From Chitinophagaceae bacterium (GTDB lineage Bacteria > Bacteroidota > Bacteroidia > Chitinophagales > Chitinophagaceae), in assembly GCA_019752045.1 (NCBI GenBank), contig JAIEMP010000011.1:62001-126000 (forward strand): a stretch of DNA of 64,000 bases, given 5' to 3'. A program made the position numbers and the translations under genes. The notes under the pieces are model-generated. The model did not search any database, was not told where the DNA came from, and saw only the letters and a program-made list of their open reading frames with translations. Each line of letters starts with the position of its first letter. The first letter of the stretch is position 1. Below are positions 56,846 through 64,000 of the stretch, piece after piece.

Positions 56846-57781
56846 ATGACAAACTATTATAACAACAACACAATACTTTTTCTCAACGGAGAATTTGTAA
56901 AAGCAGCAGAAGCAAAGATGGATTTCTACAGTCAGTCTTTGCATTACGGGTACAGTGTGTTCGAAGGAATTCGATCATACAAAACAACAAATGGAGAAAC
57001 AAAAATTTTCAAAGCTGTTGAACATTATGAGCGGTTGAAAAATTCTGCTGCAGCTATGAATATGCCCTATCACTGGTCAACAGAAGAATTGATTCATGCA
57101 ACATATGAAGTATTAACAAAAAATAATTTACAGGATGCATACATACGGCCCGTTGTATACGCACCGGCAAACATGAAGTTTGATGTAAATGAGCAATCAT
57201 TCATTGTTATTGAAGCATGGGCTATGCAACCGTTTTTAGGAGATCAGTTGCTCCGCATCATGACCAGTTCATTTGAACGGCCCAACCCGAAAGGGTTTAA
57301 GATACATGCAAAGGCAGCAGGGCATTATGTGAATTCCATTTTAGCAAGTCAGGAAGCAAAAGCCGCTGGTTATGATGAAGCACTGTTAACTGATATGAAT
57401 GGGTTTGCTGCAGAAGGTCCCGGTGCTAATTTATTTTATGAGAAAGATGATAAGCTTTTTACACCCGCATTGGGAAATATTTTACCCGGCATTACAAGAG
57501 CAACTGTATTAGAGTTATGTAAAGAGTTGAGTATAGAAGTGGAAGAAACATTTTTCACAATTGAAGAATTAAAAACAGCTGACGCTGCATTCTTTTGCGG
57601 CACTGCAGCAGAGGTGATTGGATTTGAAAGCCTGGATGCGTACAAATTCCCGATGAAATGGAATGAAAGTGTAAGTAGAAAAATTCAGGTGGCGTATAAA
57701 GAATTGGTGGTGGCCCCTCCAAACCTCCCCCGGGGGGAGGTTTACTTCGCACAGCCCTTGCTTAGCGGAGTGGTTAAGTAA
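56846..57781 (+). CDS. ilvE: Branched-chain amino acid aminotransferase
   Basis: MDFYSQSLHYGYSVFEGIRSYKTTNGETKIFKAVEHYERL; GYDEALLTDMNGFAAEGPGANLFYEKDDKLFTPALGNILPGITRATVLEL. Confidence 0.94.
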   Translation: MTNYYNNNTILFLNGEFVKAAEAKMDFYSQSLHYGYSVFEGIRSYKTTNGETKIFKAVEHYERLKNSAAAMNMPYHWSTEELIHATYEVLTKNNLQDAYIRPVVYAPANMKFDVNEQSFIVIEAWAMQPFLGDQLLRIMTSSFERPNPKGFKIHAKAAGHYVNSILASQEAKAAGYDEALLTDMNGFAAEGPGANLFYEKDDKLFTPALGNILPGITRATVLELCKELSIEVEETFFTIEELKTADAAFFCGTAAEVIGFESLDAYKFPMKWNESVSRKIQVAYKELVVAPPNLPRGEVYFAQPLLSGVVK

Positions 57782-57955
57782 TTTGAGAAAGTTTGAAATG
57801 TGATGAGTAAAGAACATAAGTTGAAATGCTTAATTACAAATATTGATGAAGAAGTTGAGGCTGGGTCTCCCCTCATGGGAGGGGATTAAGGGGTGGGTTG
57901 ACGAATAGAATAGCCAAACGCAGAAGTGTGCGACGCAACAAAAGTTAAATAGAAT
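57712..57955 (+). repeat. Two-hairpin plus gcgacgcaaca composite repeat, ilvE-ilvD junction
   Basis: ggcccctccaaacctcccccggggggaggtttact...gtgatgagtaaagaacataagttgaaatg...ctcccctcatgggaggggattaaggggtgggttgacgaatagaat...gtgtgcgacgcaacaa. Confidence 0.8.
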
Positions 57956-57980
57956 AATAACAGACGACAACAAAATAAAA

Positions 57981-59693
57981 ATGGACGAACTCAATAAATA
58001 TTCAAAGACATTAACACAGGATGAAACACAACCTGCAGCGCAGGCGATGTTGTATGGTATTGGATTAACAGAAGAAGATCTAAAGAAACCGCAGATCGGT
58101 GTGTGCAGCATGGGATACGATGGAAACACCTGCAACATGCATTTGAATGAGTTGGCAAAAGATGTAAAACAGGGTGTATGGAAAAATGAAATGGTGGGAT
58201 TGATTTTTAACACCATTGGTATCAGCGACGGAATCAGTAATGGTACGGATGGTATGCGTTATTCATTAGTGAGTCGTGATATTATTGCTGATAGTATTGA
58301 AGCAGTGTGCGGCGGATTTTATTATGATGGGCTGATTGCATTACCCGGCTGCGATAAAAATATGCCCGGTGCAATTATGGCCATGGGTCGTTTAAACCGT
58401 CCTTCAATCATGGTATATGGTGGTACAATTGCTGCAGGACATTACAAAGGCGAAGAGTTGAATATTATTTCGGCATTTGAAGCATTGGGTAAAAAAATTG
58501 CAGGCACCATCACGCCTGAAGATTTTAAAGAAGTGGTGAAACATAGTTGTCCTGGTGCAGGTGCATGTGGTGGAATGTACACAGCAAATACAATGGCAAG
58601 TGCTATCGAAGCATTGGGTATGAGTTTGCCATTTTCATCGAGCAATCCTGCGTTGAGTGAGGATAAGAAAAAAGAATGCCTCGATGCAGGCAAAGCAATT
58701 AAAGTGTTGCTGGAAAAAGATATCAAGCCAAAAGATATCATGACAAAGAAAGCATTTGAAAATGCAATTACTACAATCATGATCTTCGGCGGAAGCACCA
58801 ATGCTGTATTGCATCTCATTGCAATGGCAAAGAGTGTGGATGTAGAATTAACACAGGACGATTTTCAACGCATCAGCGATACAACACCTGTGCTCGCCGA
58901 TTTTAAACCAAGTGGCAAATATCTCATGCAGGAGTTACATGCACATGGTGGTGTGCCTGCAGTGATGAAATATTTATTGCAAAAAGGATTGCTGCATGGC
59001 GATTGTTTAACTGTTACAGGCAAAACAGTTGCTGAAAACTTAGAAAATATTGCGCCGGTAAATTTCGATACACAAAAAATTATTTATCCCTTAGAAACTC
59101 CGTTGAAAGCAACCGGTCATTTACAAATATTGTACGGCAATCTTGCAGAAAAAGGAAGTGTTGCAAAAATCAGCGGTAAAGAAGGAGAACGTTTTGTTGG
59201 ACCGGCACGAGTGTTTGATGGTGAAAAAGATTTAGTAGCAGGTATTGCAAACGGAAGAGTGAAAAAAGGAGATGTAGTTGTTATACGTTACGAAGGGCCA
59301 AAGGGTGCACCGGGTATGCCGGAGATGTTGAAACCAACTTCAGCTATAACTGGTGCTGGGTTAGGTAAAGATGTTGCATTGATCACTGATGGACGATTCA
59401 GCGGTGGTTCACATGGATTTGTTGTTGGACATATAACGCCTGAAGCATTCAATGGTGGATTGATTGCATTGGTAGAAGATGATGATATGATTGAACTGGA
59501 TGTTGCTGCAAAAAAAATGACATTGAAAGTGAGTGAAGAAGTAATTGCCGAAAGAAGATTAAGATGGAAACAACCTGCATTAAAAGTAACCAAAGGTGTG
59601 TTGTATAAATATGCCATGTGCGTGCAGGATGCAAGTGAGGGGTGTGTCACGGATGAGCCGGCCTCCCCAAACCCCTCCAGAGGAGGAGCTTAG
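57981..59693 (+). CDS. ilvD: Dihydroxy-acid dehydratase
   Basis: [107 protein letters not shown]. Confidence 0.96.
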   Translation: MDELNKYSKTLTQDETQPAAQAMLYGIGLTEEDLKKPQIGVCSMGYDGNTCNMHLNELAKDVKQGVWKNEMVGLIFNTIGISDGISNGTDGMRYSLVSRDIIADSIEAVCGGFYYDGLIALPGCDKNMPGAIMAMGRLNRPSIMVYGGTIAAGHYKGEELNIISAFEALGKKIAGTITPEDFKEVVKHSCPGAGACGGMYTANTMASAIEALGMSLPFSSSNPALSEDKKKECLDAGKAIKVLLEKDIKPKDIMTKKAFENAITTIMIFGGSTNAVLHLIAMAKSVDVELTQDDFQRISDTTPVLADFKPSGKYLMQELHAHGGVPAVMKYLLQKGLLHGDCLTVTGKTVAENLENIAPVNFDTQKIIYPLETPLKATGHLQILYGNLAEKGSVAKISGKEGERFVGPARVFDGEKDLVAGIANGRVKKGDVVVIRYEGPKGAPGMPEMLKPTSAITGAGLGKDVALITDGRFSGGSHGFVVGHITPEAFNGGLIALVEDDDMIELDVAAKKMTLKVSEEVIAERRLRWKQPALKVTKGVLYKYAMCVQDASEGCVTDEPASPNPSRGGA

Positions 59694-59862
59694 CAAGGCA
59701 CAGCCCTTGCTTGTTAAGATGACTAATGAAATGCAGATTGGTTGATGGTTGGTGATTAAAGATTTTAAGTTGAAGAGGAAGAAATGAAGTTTATCATATA
59801 GATAGTGTACCGCCTCCTCTCTTTTGGAGAGGAGGAAGGGAGGTGAGGCCAAGTAGGCAAAC
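59660..59862 (+). repeat. Two-hairpin repeat, ilvD-ilvB junction
   Basis: ggcctccccaaacccctccagaggagg...aaggcacagcccttgcttg...gtaccgcctcctctcttttggagaggaggaagggaggtgaggcc. Confidence 0.8.
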
Positions 59863-59884
59863 ATTGATTAATAAATTATTTGTA

Positions 59885-61633
59885 ATGGAAACGCTTGAAG
59901 TAAAAGAAAAAAAAGTAGAAGAAGTAACATCGAAATCCATCAGTGGTTCTGTTGCTGTATTGGATGTTCTTCTCTGCGAAAATGTATACAGCATCTTTGG
60001 TTATCCCGGTGGAGCTATTATGCCCATCTATGATGCATTGTACGATTACAAAGATCGTCTTCAACATATACTTGTTCGTCATGAGCAGGGTGCTATTCAT
60101 GCAGCACAGGGTTTTGCAAGAGCAAGTGGTAAAACAGGTGTTGTGTTTGCAACAAGCGGTCCCGGTGCAACAAATTTAGTAACAGGTTTGGCCGATGCGA
60201 TGATTGATTCAACGCCATTAGTATGTATCACCGGACAAGTGTTTGCACATTTGCTCGGCACCGATGCATTTCAGGAAACAGATGTCATTAATATAACAAC
60301 ACCTGTTACGAAATGGAATTATCAGGTAACTGATGCAACAGAAATTCCTGCGGTATTGGCAAAAGCATTTTATATCGCAGGCAGTGGTCGTCCGGGTCCT
60401 GTATTGATTGATATTACAAAGAATGCACAGCTGCAAATGTTTCAATACGAAGGATACAAAAAGTGCGATCACATCAGAAGTTATCGTCCTAAACCAATTG
60501 TACGTAAAGAATATATTGAAGAAGCTGCAAAATTGATTAATGAAGCAGAAAGACCATTTGTGATTTTCGGACAAGGTGTTATTCTTGGTAAAGCCGAACA
60601 GGAATTTAAACAGTTTATTGAAAAAGGCGGTTTGCCTGCTGCATGGACCATCATGGGCATGAGTGCAATACCAACTGATCATCCCTTAAGTGTTGGTATG
60701 CTGGGTATGCATGGTAATTACGGACCAAATGTATTAACAAATGAGTGTGATGTGTTGATTGCAGTAGGTATGCGTTTCGATGATCGTGTTACCGGGCGAC
60801 TGGATAAATATGCCAAACAGGCAAAGATCATTCATCTGGATATTGATCCTGCTGAAATTGATAAGAATGTAAAAGCAACTGTTGGTGTTTGGGGCGATTG
60901 TAAAGAAACATTGCCCTTGCTCACTTCATTGATTGAAAAGAAAACACATCCGAAATGGTTACAACTTTTTCATGATTACATGAAAAAAGAAACGGAGAAA
61001 TGTATTGAACCGGAAATGAATCCGTCTGGAGATGTGTTGTCAATGGGTGAAGTAATCAACGCATTGAATGAATTAACAAATGGCAACGCCATTATTGTAA
61101 CCGATGTTGGTCAGCATCAAATGGTCGCCTGCCGTTATGCAAAAATGAATTTTTCTAAAAGCAATATCACCAGCGGTGGATTGGGTACCATGGGTTATGC
61201 ATTGCCGGCAGCCATTGGAGCAGCATATGGTGACCCGTCTCGTACAACCGTTGCAATTATTGGTGATGGTGGTTTTCAAATGACGATACAGGAGTTGGGA
61301 ACCATCATGCAGTTTAAACCAAACGTGAAGATCATGATTTTAAATAATCAGTTTCTCGGAATGGTACGCCAATGGCAGCAGCTGTTTCATGAAAAGCGTT
61401 ATTCGTTTGTTGATATCACCAGTCCTGATTTTGTAGCAGTGGCAAAAGGATATTATATAGACGGGCAACGTGTTAGTGAAAGAGATAAACTAAAAGACGC
61501 TTTGCAAACCATGCTCAATCATGATGGAAGTTATTTATTAGAAGTGATGGTGGGTAAAGAAAATAATGTATTTCCCATGGTGCCGCAGGGAAGAGGTGTG
61601 GCGGAGTGTGTGTTGAGTAAAGAAGAGATATAG
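59885..61633 (+). CDS. ilvB: Acetolactate synthase large subunit
   Basis: ATG at 59885 (METLEVKEKKVEE...) is preferred to ORF-track 59843, which lies in repeat sequence. FGYPGGAIMPIYDALYD, VFATSGPGATNLVTGLADAMIDSTPLVCITGQV, GDGGFQMTIQELGTIMQ. Confidence 0.95.
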   Translation: METLEVKEKKVEEVTSKSISGSVAVLDVLLCENVYSIFGYPGGAIMPIYDALYDYKDRLQHILVRHEQGAIHAAQGFARASGKTGVVFATSGPGATNLVTGLADAMIDSTPLVCITGQVFAHLLGTDAFQETDVINITTPVTKWNYQVTDATEIPAVLAKAFYIAGSGRPGPVLIDITKNAQLQMFQYEGYKKCDHIRSYRPKPIVRKEYIEEAAKLINEAERPFVIFGQGVILGKAEQEFKQFIEKGGLPAAWTIMGMSAIPTDHPLSVGMLGMHGNYGPNVLTNECDVLIAVGMRFDDRVTGRLDKYAKQAKIIHLDIDPAEIDKNVKATVGVWGDCKETLPLLTSLIEKKTHPKWLQLFHDYMKKETEKCIEPEMNPSGDVLSMGEVINALNELTNGNAIIVTDVGQHQMVACRYAKMNFSKSNITSGGLGTMGYALPAAIGAAYGDPSRTTVAIIGDGGFQMTIQELGTIMQFKPNVKIMILNNQFLGMVRQWQQLFHEKRYSFVDITSPDFVAVAKGYYIDGQRVSERDKLKDALQTMLNHDGSYLLEVMVGKENNVFPMVPQGRGVAECVLSKEEI

Positions 61634-61634
61634 A

Positions 61635-61812
61635 ACGGCCCACTCTAACTCCCCCCGAGGGGGAGGATACCAACACACAGCCCTTACTTTTTTGAGTGTT
61701 TGATAAAGTATAAAGAAGTTGAAATTTAAAAGATTGAATCATGAATACGTTACAATTTAATCATACTGCTGCCCAACTCTCCCCCTTGGGGGGAGGCGGA
61801 GGGGGCCGCAAG
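61635..61812 (+). repeat. Two-hairpin repeat, ilvB-ilvN junction
   Basis: ggcccactctaactccccccgagggggagg...cacagcccttac...ctctcccccttggggggaggcggagggggcc; right hairpin lies inside the ilvN start. Confidence 0.8.
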
Positions 61813-62391
61813 GAATTCACAATAACAGTTTACACCGAAAACCAAGTTGGGTTATTAAACCGCATCGCTATAATTTTTTCCAAGCGGAAAATTAATATCG
61901 ACAGTTTAAATACATCGCCCAGCGAAGTGGAAAGTGTACATCGTTTCACCATTGTCATCCATGAAACAGAAGAAGTGGTGCGAAAACTTTGCAGACAAAT
62001 TGAAAAGCAGGTTGAAGTATTAAAGGCCTATTACAATACCAATGATGAAATCATCTGGCAGGAGTTGGCCATGTACAAAGTGCCTACTGATATAATTGCT
62101 GAACAGGTAAAAGTAGAAAGGCTGTTGAGTCAGCACGGAGCCAAAGCTGTAGTGATACGTAAAGATTATACGGTGTTTGAAGTAGCGGGACAAAGAGAAG
62201 AAACAGACAATTTAATTAAAGTATTAGAACCTTACGGTTTAATTGAGTTTGTACGCAGTGCAAGAATTGCCATTATTAAAAGCAGTGATGGCTTTCATAA
62301 TAAATTGAAAGAGTTTGAATACAAAGAGCCGGGTGAAGTGGTGATTGAGAATGAGTATTTGAGTGAGAATGAAAAGGTGTTTAGTATGTAG
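61741..62391 (+). CDS. ilvN: Acetolactate synthase small (regulatory) subunit
   Basis: KEFTITVYTENQVGLLNRIAIIFSKRKINIDSLNTSPSEVESVHRFTIV (ACT domain). The N-terminal ~22 aa are repeat-derived. Confidence 0.93.
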   Translation: MNTLQFNHTAAQLSPLGGGGGGRKEFTITVYTENQVGLLNRIAIIFSKRKINIDSLNTSPSEVESVHRFTIVIHETEEVVRKLCRQIEKQVEVLKAYYNTNDEIIWQELAMYKVPTDIIAEQVKVERLLSQHGAKAVVIRKDYTVFEVAGQREETDNLIKVLEPYGLIEFVRSARIAIIKSSDGFHNKLKEFEYKEPGEVVIENEYLSENEKVFSM

Positions 62392-62762
62392 GTGGCCCCT
62401 CCAAACCTCCCCCGAGGGGAGGCTTTCTAAGGCACAGCCCACGCTATTCAAAGGTGAAGAATAATGTTACGCTATTTAAAAATTTAATAGTCCCGTATGG
62501 ACAAAAGCTTTGTATAAAAAATGATAGTGTTCATGAGCGTCACGTAGAGACGCAACCTGGAAGGAAGACTAGAAGTGGATTGGCAATAATTAGAGTGGTT
62601 GAAGTGTGTTGAGCAAAGAACAAAACTTGATGTGGTAGTTAAATAGAAAGTATGAGGTATACGGTGCCGTCCTTCTCCTTGGGAGAAGGAAAAGAGGATG
62701 AGGTTGATGAATAGAATTCAAAACGTACAGGAGTGCGACGCAACAGTAACTCAATAGATGCT
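62392..62762 (+). repeat. Composite two-hairpin plus gcgacgcaaca repeat, ilvN-ilvC junction
   Basis: ggcccctccaaacctcccccgaggggaggctttctaaggcacagccc...gttgagcaaagaacaaaacttgatgtgg...gtgccgtccttctccttgggagaagg...gatgaatagaattcaaaacgtacaggagtgcgacgcaaca. Confidence 0.8.
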
Positions 62763-62821
62763 TAGTAGCTGGTAACATAAAAGTAAAAAACAAAAAAAAT
62801 AAAAACATAAACGTTTAAACA

Positions 62822-64000
62822 ATGGCAAATTATTTTAATTCTCTTCCACTTCGTGAACAACTGAACCAATTAGGTGTGTGTGAATTTATGAACCGCAGTG
62901 AGTTTGCGGATGGTGTAAACGTCCTTAAAGGAAAAAAGATTGTGATTGTGGGTTGCGGTGCACAGGGTTTAAACCAGGGATTAAACATGCGTGACAGCGG
63001 ATTGGATATTTCTTATGCATTGCGTAATGAAGCAATTGCAGAAAAAAGAGCATCCTGGAAAAATGCAACTGAGAATGGTTTTACTGTTGGTACATATGAA
63101 GAGCTGATTCCTGTGGCGGATCTTGTTTTGAACTTAACACCCGACAAACAACATACATCAGTCATTAAAGCCATCATGCCGTTAATGAAAAAGGGAGCTA
63201 CGCTTTCTTATTCACATGGTTTTAATATTGTAGAAGAAGGAACGCAAATCAGAAAAGATATTACTGTGATTATGGTGGCACCTAAATGTCCGGGTACCGA
63301 AGTACGTGAAGAATACAAGAGAGGATTTGGTGTGCCTACTTTAATAGCAGTGCATCCTGAAAATGATCCGGAAGGAAAAGGGTTGGCGCAGGCAAAAGCT
63401 TATGCTGTTGCAACAGGTGGACACAGAGCAGGTGTTTTGCGTTCTTCTTTTGTGGCTGAAGTGAAAAGTGATTTAATGGGCGAGCAAACCATTTTATGCG
63501 GTGTGTTGCAAACCGGTTCTATTTTATGTTTTGATAAGATGATTGAGAAAGGTATTGAAGCATCATATGCAGCAAAGCTGATACAGTATGGTTGGGAAAC
63601 GATTACTGAAGCATTAAAGCATGGTGGTGTTACTGCCATGATGGACAGATTGAGTAATCCTGCCAAGCTCAAAGCATATGAATTATCAACTGAGTTGAAA
63701 AATATTTTACGTCCGCTTTTTCAAAAACATCAGGATGATATCATGAGTGGTCATTTCTCTAAAACCATGATGGAAGACTGGGCTAATGACGATGTTAATT
63801 TATTAACCTGGCGCAAAGCAACCGGTGAAACAGCATTCGAAAAAACTTCTCCCACAGCTGCACCAATTGCCGAGCAGGAGTTTTTTGATAACGGTTTGCT
63901 AATGGTTGCATTTGTTAGAGCAGGAGTTGAGCTGGCTTTTGAAACCATGGTAGAAGCCGGTATTAAAGAAGAAAGTGCTTACTATGAATCATTACATGAA
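62822..64000 (+). CDS. ilvC: Ketol-acid reductoisomerase (class II-like), truncated by the window end
   Basis: Manual reading from ATG 62822: [68 protein letters not shown]...; open to 64000. Missing from the ORF track because no stop is in the window. Confidence 0.94.
   Translation, partial: MANYFNSLPLREQLNQLGVCEFMNRSEFADGVNVLKGKKIVIVGCGAQGLNQGLNMRDSGLDISYALRNEAIAEKRASWKNATENGFTVGTYEELIPVADLVLNLTPDKQHTSVIKAIMPLMKKGATLSYSHGFNIVEEGTQIRKDITVIMVAPKCPGTEVREEYKRGFGVPTLIAVHPENDPEGKGLAQAKAYAVATGGHRAGVLRSSFVAEVKSDLMGEQTILCGVLQTGSILCFDKMIEKGIEASYAAKLIQYGWETITEALKHGGVTAMMDRLSNPAKLKAYELSTELKNILRPLFQKHQDDIMSGHFSKTMMEDWANDDVNLLTWRKATGETAFEKTSPTAAPIAEQEFFDNGLLMVAFVRAGVELAFETMVEAGIKEESAYYESLHE

Noticed and set aside
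60218-60682. 154-aa minus-strand ORF
   Set aside because: Antisense to ilvB, with Cys/Phe-rich shadow composition.
52783-62762. CRISPR array interpretation of the repeated hairpins
   Set aside because: Spacing is gene-length, repeats are diverged and modular, there are no uniform spacers and no cas genes.

Overview
The window is a chromosomal segment from a Bacteroidota bacterium. Gene content and promoter style look Chitinophagaceae-like, but this is inferred and no taxonomic search was run. There are three blocks. (1) About 0.5-30 kb is a carbohydrate and redox accessory region: a 7-CxxCH multiheme cytochrome, a glucoamylase-like protein, an ADP-ribosylglycohydrolase-fold protein, two Gfo/Idh/MocA oxidoreductases, an SDR, a ROK kinase overlapping a SIS-domain gene, DUF1549/DUF1553 and DUF1501 proteins, a TIM-barrel epimerase-like protein, a MetE-like protein, an MBL hydrolase, DoxX, a GMC oxidoreductase, a GH43-like protein, a NagB-like protein, an MFS transporter and a Rieske oxygenase. 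(2) About 30-47.7 kb is a beta-glucan (laminarin-type) polysaccharide utilization locus: GH3, a divergent propeller/Y_Y_Y/LuxR regulator, SusC, SusD, two surface-glycan-binding-like lipoproteins, two GH16 and a second GH3. (3) About 51.6-64 kb is a leuACDB-ilvEDBNC branched-chain amino acid operon; ilvC runs off the window end and is absent from the supplied ORF track. The main hunt results are as follows. (a) A modular family of GC-rich hairpin repeats occupies every gene junction of the leu/ilv cluster and several other junctions. It supplies start codons, N-termini, C-termini and in-frame internal insertions to unrelated proteins; a ROK kinase and an MBL hydrolase share the same repeat-derived N-terminal peptide. 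(b) An apparently unannotated Ile/Val-rich 33-aa leader peptide, with a Bacteroidota-type promoter and an intrinsic terminator, lies just before ilvE and forms a classic attenuator architecture. (c) A second terminator with a possible alternative pairing lies directly upstream of leuA. (d) Three helically phased GATGTAGT repeats lie between the PUL regulator and susC. No CRISPR arrays, rRNAs, tRNAs or transposases were recognised.
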